Origin: Polaromonas sp. UBA5171
GTDB lineage: Bacteria; Pseudomonadota; Gammaproteobacteria; Burkholderiales; Burkholderiaceae_C
NCBI GenBank assembly: GCA_002413395.1
Contig: DHWX01000051.1
Coordinates: 1 to 27,856 of the forward strand
Length of the DNA: 27,856 bases
Direction of reading: 5' to 3'
Each line of letters opens with the position of its first letter. The stretch's first letter is position 1. A model generated the notes under the pieces. It ran no database searches, was not told where the DNA came from, and saw only the letters and a list, made by a program, of their open reading frames with translations. Below are positions 1 through 7,014 of the stretch, in pieces. The position numbers were made by a program, and so were the translations under genes.

Positions 1-192
1 AGCCGGGCCGGCCAATATTGAGCCTGAAAATTAGCAGGGAAAATTTCTTGACGTATCAGGGAATCGTTTTTGGTAACAGGGCAAAATTTGACAGGAACAG
101 GTCAGCGTTGGTCAAGCAAAGTAGGGTCACCTGGTCGATATCAACTATCTTGACCGCTCGGCGACAACTATCCTGGCCGGTGGTAGCGGGGA
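1..192. other. Unassigned sequence left of the truncated ligase
   Basis: No convincing gene is visible. The stretch is more AT-rich than what follows and carries related short words (TTGAC, GGTCA/GGTCAA, ACAGG) at 48-52, 85-117 and 128-133. Such words can occur at multi-repeat insertion-sequence ends (for example the IS21 family), but I cannot identify an element. Homology to acyl-CoA synthetases begins abruptly at about 225, so the junction between foreign sequence and ligase lies at roughly 190-225. Confidence 0.35.
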
Positions 193-921
193 ATGAATTC
201 GATTGCTTACGTTGTTGAACGGGCCTTTCTTTCCGGGGAGATCAAAGCCGATGTACTCAAGCGTTGGCCGGGCGCCCTGGTGGAGTTTTACGGCATGACA
301 GAAGGCGGCGGCACCTGCATCCTGGAGGCCCATGCCCACCCCGACAAATTGCACACAGTGGGGCGACCGGCCGAGGGCCGCGATATCCGCTTGATTGACG
401 ACAACGATGTGGAGGTGGGCCTCGGCGAGGCGGGTGAAGTGGTCGGTCACTCGGGTGGCATGATGGCCGGTTACCACGGCCAACCGGACAAAACCCGCGA
501 AGCCGAATGGTTCGACCCACAGGGCAAAAGATTCATCCGAACTGGCGACATTGGCCGTTTCGACGTCGATGGTTTCCTGACGCTTTTTGATCGCAAGAAA
601 GACATGCTGATCTCGGGCGACTTCAACGTTTACCCCAGTGATCTGGAGGCCGTCTTGCGGCGGCACCCGTCCGTGTTTGAAGCTGCGGTAGTGGGGGTGC
701 CCTCGGAGAGATGGGGTGAGATCCCGGCAGCGTTTGTGGTGCTCCAACCGGGGCAGCCGGTGTCGGCTGACGAACTGCTGGATTGGACCAATGGCCAGAT
801 AGGCAAGACCCAGCGTCTTGGTCGCTTGCAATTTCTGGATGAATTGCCGCGGAGCGCGATCGGCAAGGTGCTCAAGCGGGAGCTTCATGACGGCTTTCAG
901 TCAAGCGCGGCACTGCCGTAA
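193..921 (+). pseudogene. Acyl-CoA synthetase (AMP-forming), 5'-truncated fragment
   Basis: This is the C-terminal 240 or so residues of a 4-coumarate-CoA-ligase/long-chain acyl-CoA-synthetase-like enzyme, which would activate a carboxylic acid to its CoA thioester through an acyl-adenylate. Visible motifs are A5 YGMTEGGG (about residues 33-40), A7 RTGDIGRFD, A8 DRKKDMLISGDFNVYPSDLE and the C-terminal lysine motif SAIGKVLKREL. The N-terminal domain with the P-loop-like A3 motif (normally about 270 residues) is missing. A stop (184-186) lies in frame just before the first ATG, and family similarity starts only around LSGEIKADVL. The fragment cannot form a complete adenylation site, so it is called a pseudogene. 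It could instead be the 3' part of a gene broken by an insertion at about 190-225. Confidence 0.85.
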
Positions 922-1025
922 GCGGCTTGCCAAATTGGAAGGGAGGGCGGGGTGCGCGGTTGGCCGGTGGTGGCGCCAGCCTGGGCACTGCGTACCAGCA
1001 CCACCAAATGCAATAAGAGTGTTTT

Positions 1026-1877
1026 TTAAGGAAGCCCCGCTCCCGGTACCTCGACCTGGATTGCTTCGATACGCCCGAGCCGTCGCTCCAGCGACTTTTC
1101 TTCATCGCTCACGCGGCCTGTCACCATGTAGAGCGTACGGCGGTTCGGTCCACCGAGGGCACAGGCGATCGCCTGGTTGTTGACGGAAATCAGATCGGTA
1201 ATGTTGCCACCTTCGCGTACCCGCAAGAATGCGGACGTTGGTGGCGAGGCGACCCAGATTGCACCTTCGGCGTCCAGACAGATGCCATCCGGCGAGGCAT
1301 CGCCCAGATCGGCCCACACGCGCCGATCAAAGAGTGATCCATCCTCGGCGATGCTGAACGCGGTCAGCCGCTTGGCGAATGTTTCGGCGACGATCAGTGT
1401 CGATCCATCCGGCGTGATCACACAGCCATTCGGAAACAGCAGATCGTCGGCCACCACGCGGGCCTGACCGTCTTGCGTCACCAGCAGAATTACCGTCGGC
1501 TGCACCGGCGCCTTGCCGATCAGATCGAAGCCGAAGTTGCCGATATATGCCCGGCCATGCCGATCAACAACCATGTCGTTGCAATGAAACGGCGCATGCT
1601 TGCTCAGATCCGCCACCGTTACCAGGCCACCAGGATCCTGGCGCAGCAAGCGCCGATCAGTCATCGACACCACCAGCAGTCGGCCATCCGGCAGCCAGCC
1701 GAGTCCGGATGGTTGTCCCGGCACATCGAGTACCGCGACTACCTGGCCATCTGCGCCGACATAACTCACTTTATGGGTGTAAAAATCGGAGAACCAAAGC
1801 CTGTCATCGTGCCACCGCGGTGCCTCCGCGAAGGCCAGACCATCTACTACAACCCTGGGCGGAAGCGAATTTTTCAC
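1026..1877 (-). CDS. SMP-30/gluconolactonase/LRE-family hydrolase (putative lactonase)
   Basis: A 283-residue six-bladed beta-propeller of the SMP-30/gluconolactonase family. These are divalent-metal enzymes that hydrolyse sugar lactones or other lactones. The metal-site pattern is present: a Glu near the N-terminus (FAEAPRWHDDRLWFSD), the Asn of LFPNGCVITPDG and the Asp of ASPDGICLDAEGAIW. I chose the GTG at 1877 because GGGAG lies at good spacing upstream; a TTG at 1913 would add 12 residues but has no such site. The gene is divergent from the liv/acyl-CoA cluster and shares its 332-bp upstream region, which holds a 17-bp palindrome. In this context a lactone substrate that opens to a hydroxy acid is plausible (inference). 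No signal peptide is seen, so it is probably cytoplasmic. Confidence 0.85.
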   Translation of the reverse strand: MKNSLPPRVVVDGLAFAEAPRWHDDRLWFSDFYTHKVSYVGADGQVVAVLDVPGQPSGLGWLPDGRLLVVSMTDRRLLRQDPGGLVTVADLSKHAPFHCNDMVVDRHGRAYIGNFGFDLIGKAPVQPTVILLVTQDGQARVVADDLLFPNGCVITPDGSTLIVAETFAKRLTAFSIAEDGSLFDRRVWADLGDASPDGICLDAEGAIWVASPPTSAFLRVREGGNITDLISVNNQAIACALGGPNRRTLYMVTGRVSDEEKSLERRLGRIEAIQVEVPGAGLP

Positions 1878-1903
1878 CGAGTTTCTCCCTTTATCGCGTA
1901 ACA

Positions 1904-1934
1904 CTAATACCAATCTTCAATCAGAACGTGACAA
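1904..1934 (-). promoter_or_regulatory. Candidate promoter of the lactonase-like gene
   Basis: On the minus strand, TTGTCA (1934-1929) matches the -35 consensus at 5 of 6 bases. It is followed after 19 bp by TATTAG (1909-1904), which matches the -10 consensus at 4 of 6. The spacing is slightly long. The -35 box is embedded in the palindrome at 1928-1944, as expected for a repressor-controlled promoter. This is prediction by eye only. Confidence 0.3.
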
Positions 1935-1944
1935 TAACTGTCAC
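1928..1944. promoter_or_regulatory. 17-bp palindromic operator candidate
   Basis: GTGACA-ATAAC-TGTCAC is a perfect 6-bp inverted repeat with a 5-bp spacer, a geometry typical of dimeric HTH regulators. It lies between two divergent transcription units and overlaps the candidate -35 box of the minus-strand gene. The cognate regulator is not encoded in this window. Confidence 0.45.
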
Positions 1945-2098
1945 AAGCCCAGAGTCTGCCAGACCTTGTCCACTTTTGCTGTCACCTCGGCGCTCATCTG
2001 CATGGGGCGCCCCCACTCGCGGCTGGTTTCACCGGGCCTTGACTAGGCCATTTGTTGGTGGCGTCAATGCCCATCTTGCCGCCCAGTCTCCGATGCGA

Positions 2099-2127
2099 CG
2101 TCGATCAGGGAAAACCCTCGGTCGACG
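2099..2127. repeat. Imperfect inverted repeat upstream of livH
   Basis: The arms CGTCGA (2099-2104) and TCGACG (2122-2127) are complementary, as are the inner arms AGGG and CCCT around an AAAA loop. Two bases on one side and three on the other form an internal bulge. It may be a leader hairpin or a second operator. There is no following T-run, so it is not a typical intrinsic terminator. Confidence 0.3.
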
Positions 2128-2209
2128 CACCTGCACCCGCCTCGAGAATTGGTCGCTAGCTCTCTGGTGCCGAATTGTTGGCAGCGTGGTGGGTATTTCA
2201 AGGATCGAT

Positions 2210-3079
2210 GTGGAACTGTTTTTCCAGCAATTGCTCAATGGCCTGACGGTTGGGGGCGTCTACAGCCTGGTGGCGCTCGGCCTGACGCTGGTGTACGGCA
2301 TCCTGCACGTGCCAAATTTCGCGCACGGCGCGTTCTATATGACAGGCGCGTTCGCGGGCTACTACCTTATGACCGCGCTTGGCCTCAACTACTGGATCGC
2401 GATGGCCGGCGCGGCTGTGGTGGTGGCGGTCATTGCGATGTTGGCCGAGCGGCTGGTGTTTCATCCCTTGCGCAATGCGCCCGAGCTGCACGACATGATC
2501 GCGGCCATCGGCATCATGCTATTCCTCGAGGCCGGAGCCCAGGCCGTCTTCGGCGCCGACTTCCATCGCATGCCCACGCCCTACGGTCAGATCGTGGAAG
2601 TGTTTGGGCTCACCGCGCCACTGCAGCGGCTGCTGATCATCGCGGGCGCGTTCGGGCTCATGGTGCTGTTGCACCTGTTCCTGAATCACACGGTGCTGGG
2701 CTCGACCATCGTCGCGATGGCGCAGAACCGCGAGGGCGCAGCACTGGTCGGCATCGACGCAACGCGCGTGACGCTGCTGGTGTTTGCCATCTCGGGAGCG
2801 CTGGCCGCGATTGCTGCCGTACTCTATGCACCCATTAATCTCGTCTACCCGAGCATGGGCAACCTGGTGATCACCAAGGCCTTTGTCATCATCATCCTCG
2901 GCGGCATGGGCAGCTTCCCCGGAGCCATCGTAGGCGGCCTGATCATCGGCATGGCTGAGAGCTTCGGCGGCTTCTACTTTTCCACCGATTACAAGGACAT
3001 CATCGCCTTCGTGCTGCTGGTGGTCATCCTGTCATTTCGCCCGCAGGGTCTGTTCACCCCGAAGGGAGCGCGCGGATGA
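2210..3079 (+). CDS. livH: Branched-chain amino acid-type ABC transporter permease LivH
   Basis: A 289-residue inner-membrane permease of the HAAT (hydrophobic amino acid/amide) ABC family. Typical LivH features are the N-terminal LNGLTVGGVYSLVALGLTLV helix, VPNFAHGAFYM, and a C-terminal half with GGMGSFPGAIVGG followed by SFRPQGLF. About eight hydrophobic helices are apparent. I chose GTG 2210 because AAGGA lies five bases upstream and the product then begins VELFFQQLLNGL, as in homologues; in-frame GTGs at 2186 and 2189 are alternatives. The stop overlaps the livM start (ATGA). It probably forms the channel with LivM, energised by LivG and LivF. Many HAAT systems near acyl-CoA genes import aromatic or short carboxylic acids, so the substrate need not be an amino acid. 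Confidence 0.93.
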   Translation: MELFFQQLLNGLTVGGVYSLVALGLTLVYGILHVPNFAHGAFYMTGAFAGYYLMTALGLNYWIAMAGAAVVVAVIAMLAERLVFHPLRNAPELHDMIAAIGIMLFLEAGAQAVFGADFHRMPTPYGQIVEVFGLTAPLQRLLIIAGAFGLMVLLHLFLNHTVLGSTIVAMAQNREGAALVGIDATRVTLLVFAISGALAAIAAVLYAPINLVYPSMGNLVITKAFVIIILGGMGSFPGAIVGGLIIGMAESFGGFYFSTDYKDIIAFVLLVVILSFRPQGLFTPKGARG

Positions 3080-4107
3080 AACTGCTGCAAGACAAGATCG
3101 GCTGGATGCTGCTGGCACTGGCGGCGCTGGCGTTTCCGCTGTTCGCGCAGAACAACTACCTGATCTCGGTGGCGACTCAGGCTTTTATCATGGCGATCGC
3201 CGCGCTCGGTTTGAACTTGATCACCGGCTACACCGGCCAGTTCAATCTCGCGCACGGCGCTTTCATGGCAGTCGGCGCTTACACGGTTGGCATCTTGACG
3301 GTTGACTACCAAGTGCCGTTCTGGATCGCGTTCCTTCTGGCCGGCGTCGTGACGGCGCTGGTTGGATTCTTCGTCGGCATTCTGTCGCTGCGGCTGAAGG
3401 GGCACTACTTTTCCATCTTTACGCTGTGCGTGAGCTACATCATGTACTTGTTGATCGAGAAGTGGGAGAGCCTCACGCACGGCACGGTAGGGATCATGGG
3501 CGTACCGGCGCCCACCGGCATCGGGCCGTTGCAGTTTGGCACGCCGCTGTCGCAGTACTACCTGGTGCTGGCTTTCCTGGCACTCGGCATCTGGATCATG
3601 GCGCGCATCGTGCGCTCGCTGCTCGGCCGCAGCTTCATGGCGGTGCGCAACAGCGACGAACTGGCCGAAGCGCTCGGTGTCGATCTGATGCGCACGAAGA
3701 CGCTGTCTTTCGTCCTCTCGGTGGTTTACGCCGGCTTTGCCGGGGCGCTGTATGCGGGGCAGGTTCGCTTTCTCGGACCGGACCTCGCAGGCGTGGAGGT
3801 GACCTTTGACCTGGTGATGTTCATCCTGGTTGGCGGCATCGGCACGCTGCTGGGGCCGCTGGTGGGTACCTTCCTGGTGACCTGGCTCACCCAGGGCCTT
3901 CAGTTTTTGCAGGACTACCGCATGGTGGTGTTCGGGCCCGTGCTGATCGCACTGATCATCTTCCTGCCGGACGGCATCGTTGGCACCTGGCTCAAGCGCC
4001 GTGCTCGCCGTGCCGATGCAACCAGAGCCGATCAGGCCAGGACAGCGGCCCTGTCCGCCACCACCCGACCCGCCCAAGACCCGACGGAAGCACAGCGCCA
4101 TGCTTGA
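3076..4107 (+). CDS. livM: Branched-chain amino acid-type ABC transporter permease LivM
   Basis: A 343-residue second HAAT permease subunit. It shows the LivM pattern: ALGLNLITGYTGQFNLAHGAFMAVGAY near the N-terminus, LRLKGHYFSIFTL, and the cytoplasmic-loop region GRSFMAVRNSDELAEALGVD that contacts the ATPase. The late GGIGTLLGPLVGT and FLPDGIVGTW segments are also typical. The C-terminus carries an extra Arg/Ala/Thr-rich cytoplasmic tail of about 35 residues beyond GTWLKRR. The start overlaps livH by 4 bp, and the stop overlaps the livG start by 8 bp, indicating translational coupling. Confidence 0.93.
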   Translation: MKLLQDKIGWMLLALAALAFPLFAQNNYLISVATQAFIMAIAALGLNLITGYTGQFNLAHGAFMAVGAYTVGILTVDYQVPFWIAFLLAGVVTALVGFFVGILSLRLKGHYFSIFTLCVSYIMYLLIEKWESLTHGTVGIMGVPAPTGIGPLQFGTPLSQYYLVLAFLALGIWIMARIVRSLLGRSFMAVRNSDELAEALGVDLMRTKTLSFVLSVVYAGFAGALYAGQVRFLGPDLAGVEVTFDLVMFILVGGIGTLLGPLVGTFLVTWLTQGLQFLQDYRMVVFGPVLIALIIFLPDGIVGTWLKRRARRADATRADQARTAALSATTRPAQDPTEAQRHA

Positions 4108-4864
4108 AGTTGTCTCACTGACCAAACAGTTCTTCGGCCTGACAGCGGTTGACCAGGTGACCACGCGCTTCGAGCGCGGCCAGGTCAGCGCCATCATCGG
4201 CCCCAACGGCGCTGGCAAGACGACCTTCTTCAACCTGGTGGCCGGTACCCACAAGCCGAGCTCTGGCCGTATCGTGTTCAAGGGCTGCGACGTGACCGGG
4301 CTGCGACCGGACCACGTGGCGCGGCTGGGCATCGCACGGACCTTCCAGACCACGCACCTGTTCGACAACGCGACGGTGCTGGACAACCTGATCGTCGGCC
4401 ACCGGCTGCGTACTCGCTCTGGTCTTTGGGATGTGCTTGCCAACACACAGCGGCTGCGGCAGGAAGAAAGGCTGTGCCGCGACAAGGCGCAGGAGGCCCT
4501 CGACTTCGTCGGTCTCTCGCACGTCGCCAACCGCATCGCGGCCGACATCACGCAGGAGGAACGCAAGCGCGTGGCCTTCGCGCTGGCGCTGGCGACTGAC
4601 CCGGAACTGCTGCTGCTCGACGAGCCGGCCGGCGGTATCAATCCGGAAGAGACCGTCGGCCTCGCCGCACTCATTCGCAAACTGGTGGACCACGGCAAGA
4701 CCGTGTGCCTGATCGAGCACAAGATGGACATGATCATGCGTCTGGCAGACAAGATCGTGGTACTCAACAACGGCACCAAAATCGCCGAGGGCACGCCAGC
4801 GGAAATCCGGCGTGATCCGCAGGTCATTGACGCGTATCTCGGAGTCGATCATGCTGCGGTTTGA
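4100..4864 (+). CDS. livG: HAAT ABC transporter ATP-binding protein LivG
   Basis: A 254-residue ATPase subunit. Visible are Walker A GPNGAGKTT (about residues 34-42), the Q-loop in ARTFQTTHLF, Walker B LLLLDEPAGG and the switch His in CLIEHKMD. The signature loop is unusual: at the usual LSGGQ/LPYGQ position it reads ITQEERKR. The ATG at 4100 overlaps the end of livM, and the gene runs into livF with a 14-bp overlap. It energises transport with LivF. The altered C-loop occurs in some HAAT ATPases as far as I recall, so I do not read it as inactivation. Confidence 0.92.
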   Translation: MLEVVSLTKQFFGLTAVDQVTTRFERGQVSAIIGPNGAGKTTFFNLVAGTHKPSSGRIVFKGCDVTGLRPDHVARLGIARTFQTTHLFDNATVLDNLIVGHRLRTRSGLWDVLANTQRLRQEERLCRDKAQEALDFVGLSHVANRIAADITQEERKRVAFALALATDPELLLLDEPAGGINPEETVGLAALIRKLVDHGKTVCLIEHKMDMIMRLADKIVVLNNGTKIAEGTPAEIRRDPQVIDAYLGVDHAAV

Positions 4865-5510
4865 GGGCGTCAACCTTCATTACGGGAGCTTCCGCGCCCT
4901 GAACGGGATCACGTTACATGCCGCGCCCGGCGAACTGGTGGTACTGCTCGGCGCCAATGGCGCTGGCAAGACCTCGATCTTCATGGCGGCCAGCGGTATT
5001 CAGCGGCCGAGCGCCGGCAGCATCCGCTTCGATGGGCGCGAACTGGTGGGCATGCGGCCAGCACAGATCGTCGCGTCCGGGTTGGTTCACTGTCCCGAGG
5101 GCCGCAAGCTGTTTCCAATGATGACGGTCCGCAAGAATCTTACCCTGGGCGCCTACGTGCATCGGCGCGACACGGCAGGTATCCAGCGTTCGCTCGACGA
5201 AGTATTCGGCCTGTTCCCGATCCTTGAAAAGAAACAGGACGACCCCGCCGGATCGCTGTCGGGCGGGCAGCAGCAGATGGTGGCGATCGGGCGCGCGCTG
5301 CTGGGGCGGCCCAAGGTGCTCCTGCTCGATGAACCCTCGCTTGGCCTGGCACCGCTGGTCGTCAAACAAGTGTTCGAGGTGATCCAGCGCATCAACCGCG
5401 CGGGCACCACCGTGCTGCTGGCCGAGCAAAACGCATATTCGGCGCTGGCCATTGCGCACCGCGCCTACGTCATCGAGCGTGGCTGCATTCGCGCTCGAGG
5501 GCGACCGTGA
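4851..5510 (+). CDS. livF: HAAT ABC transporter ATP-binding protein LivF (3' end frameshifted)
   Basis: A 219-residue second ATPase of the transporter. Walker A GANGAGKTS, the Q-loop region CPEGRKLFPMMTV, signature LSGGQQQM, Walker B LLLDEPSLGLAP and the H-loop neighbourhood LLAEQNAY are all intact. LivF proteins usually run to about 235 residues and end with an LEG...VRAAYLG-type tail. Here the frame stops at GRP, but the next frame continues with LEGDRDSLL and NNEAVRAAYIGA to a TGA at 5557-5559. One extra base between 5490 and 5493 explains this. The lost residues lie outside the ATPase core, so the protein may still work. A sequencing error is equally possible. Confidence 0.88.
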   Translation: MLRFEGVNLHYGSFRALNGITLHAAPGELVVLLGANGAGKTSIFMAASGIQRPSAGSIRFDGRELVGMRPAQIVASGLVHCPEGRKLFPMMTVRKNLTLGAYVHRRDTAGIQRSLDEVFGLFPILEKKQDDPAGSLSGGQQQMVAIGRALLGRPKVLLLDEPSLGLAPLVVKQVFEVIQRINRAGTTVLLAEQNAYSALAIAHRAYVIERGCIRARGRP

Positions 5511-5626
5511 TTCGCTTCTCAACAACGAGGCCGTGCGTGCGGCCTATATCGGAGCATGAGCAGCGTTACCAGGGCATCTCGCCCCTTTTGCTTTTCGTTC
5601 ATTCCACCACTCAAGGAGACTCACCC

Positions 5627-6808
5627 ATGAAAACTGCTTTCTCTCGTCGTCAGTTCGCCGTATTACCGCTTGCCGCAGCGCTGCTCGGCGCCTTCGCCGC
5701 CGGCTCCACGCTCGCCCAGGAGAGCGTCAAAATCGGCTACACCGGGCCGCTCAGCGGCGGTGCCGCGCTCTATGGCAAGAACGTGGTCAGTGGCATTGAA
5801 ATGGCCATCAAGGAAATCAATGCGACCGGGCTTGAAGTTGCCGGCAAGAAGGTCCAGCTCGAACTGGTGGCGCTGGACGACAAATACTCACCGGCTGAAG
5901 CCGCCATCAACGCACGCCGCCTGGTGCAGCAGTACCACACGCCGGCCGTGTTTGTGCCGCATTCCGGCGGCATCTACGCCATGCAAGCCTTCAACGAGCA
6001 GGAAAAGTTCCTCGTGATGGCGTACTCGAGTACGAGCAAGATCACCGAAACCGGCAACAAGCTCTCGATCCGGATTCCGCCGACTTTCAACTCCTATATC
6101 GTCCCCTTCACCCGTTACGAGATGAAGAAGTTCGGCAAGAAGGTCGGCATGCTTCCCGGTGACCACGAGTACGCCAAGGACTGGAGTCGCCAATTCGCGC
6201 CGGCCTGGGAAAAAGCCGGTGGCACCATCGTGTCGAACAACCCGATGTCGTACAACCGTTCCGCCGACTTCTACAGCGGTGTGAGTCGGGTGCTGGCGGA
6301 GAAGCCTGATGTGCTGTTCATCGGCGGGGCGTCAGAACCGACCGCGCTGGTGGCCAAGCAAGCGCGGGAACTCGGTTTCAAGGGTGGCTTCCTGATCATG
6401 GACCAAGCCAAGCTTGACGAGATGGCCAAGATTACCGGCGGCCTGGCGCTGCTCGAAGGCTCCATCGGTGTCTTGCCCGTAACCTACGATGACCGCCCGG
6501 CGGCCAAGATTTTCAGCGCCGCCTATCGCAAGATGTACGGTGCCGATCGCGACCCAACCAGTGAGTCGGCTTACAACTATGCGCTCACACATGCACTGGC
6601 AGCGGCGATGAAACTTGCCGGTAGCACCAGCGATGCGACGGCGATCCGCGCCAAATTGGGCGAGGCGCTGACCAAGCTGCCGATGGAACAAAATGCGGGC
6701 TACTACCGTGGTATCGATGCGGTCGGCGGCACGTTGGTCGATCCACTGGTCGCCGTCGTGGAAGGCGGCAAGATCAAGCCCATCAGCCTGAGCGACCTGA
6801 TGAAGTAA
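5627..6808 (+). CDS. livK: ABC transporter periplasmic substrate-binding protein, LivK/HAAT type
   Basis: A 393-residue type I periplasmic binding protein. An N-terminal signal of about 30 residues carries a twin-arginine-like SRRQFAVLP followed by a hydrophobic core and an AxA-like site at about TLAQE. The mature protein starts ESVKIGYTGPLSGGAALYGK, the family hallmark. Later come ALDDKYSPAEAAINARRLV and the second lobe PDVLFIGGASEPTALVAKQ. The start ATG is preceded by AAGGAGA at ideal spacing. It lies 117 bp beyond livF and should deliver ligand to LivHMGF. Nothing in the sequence alone fixes the ligand; neighbouring enzymes suggest a carboxylic acid. Confidence 0.92.
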   Translation: MKTAFSRRQFAVLPLAAALLGAFAAGSTLAQESVKIGYTGPLSGGAALYGKNVVSGIEMAIKEINATGLEVAGKKVQLELVALDDKYSPAEAAINARRLVQQYHTPAVFVPHSGGIYAMQAFNEQEKFLVMAYSSTSKITETGNKLSIRIPPTFNSYIVPFTRYEMKKFGKKVGMLPGDHEYAKDWSRQFAPAWEKAGGTIVSNNPMSYNRSADFYSGVSRVLAEKPDVLFIGGASEPTALVAKQARELGFKGGFLIMDQAKLDEMAKITGGLALLEGSIGVLPVTYDDRPAAKIFSAAYRKMYGADRDPTSESAYNYALTHALAAAMKLAGSTSDATAIRAKLGEALTKLPMEQNAGYYRGIDAVGGTLVDPLVAVVEGGKIKPISLSDLMK

Positions 6809-6811
6809 GCG

Positions 6812-6909
6812 GCAGGCGGGGCTGGGGCTCGGTACCGACACCGGGCTCCTGGAGCTTGCGCGTGATGGTGTTGCGGCCGACGCTGAGTTTCTGCGCGGCC
6901 TCAATGCCG
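6812..6909 (-). pseudogene. Relic of an NtrC-type Fis/HTH C-terminus
   Basis: On the minus strand the bases read GIEAAQKLSVGRNTITRKLQ followed by EPGVG. This aligns by eye with the C-terminal Fis-type helix-turn-helix of NtrC (pattern EAA..LG.GRNTLTRKLKELG). An in-frame TGA lies just upstream (about 6918) and nothing else of a regulator is present. The gap between livK and the dehydrogenase gene therefore seems to hold the 3' scrap of a sigma-54 activator gene. The match is short. Confidence 0.55.
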
Positions 6910-7014
6910 CAGTCTCACGCCTGCGTACAACCCGCCAGCCACAACCAGAGCCAGGGGCGAGCCGGTTTTTCAGCACACCACGGCACTTCTGAGTGGCCGA
7001 ATAAAAGGAGACTT

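Larger units (their letters stand above)
1878..2209. other. Divergent intergenic region, lactonase gene / livH
   Basis: These 332 bp separate the minus-strand lactonase-like gene from livH and must hold both promoters. It contains a perfect palindrome (1928-1944), a promoter-like pair for the minus-strand gene (1904-1934) and an imperfect hairpin (2099-2127). No regulator gene lies in the gap. The reading frame of livH stays open far upstream of 2210, but that extension has no family similarity. Confidence 0.6.

Noticed and set aside
2004..2013. GGGGCGCCCC palindrome upstream of livH
   Set aside because: Short GC palindrome expected by chance in GC-rich DNA.
1547..2209. Long open extension upstream of livH in the same frame
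   Set aside because: It overlaps the antisense lactonase-like gene, has no family similarity, and a better GTG start with AAGGA exists at 2210.
2989..4827. Very long minus-strand frame (612 codons) opposite livM/livG
   Set aside because: Low-complexity, Arg/Ser/His-rich shadow of the well-supported plus-strand liv genes.
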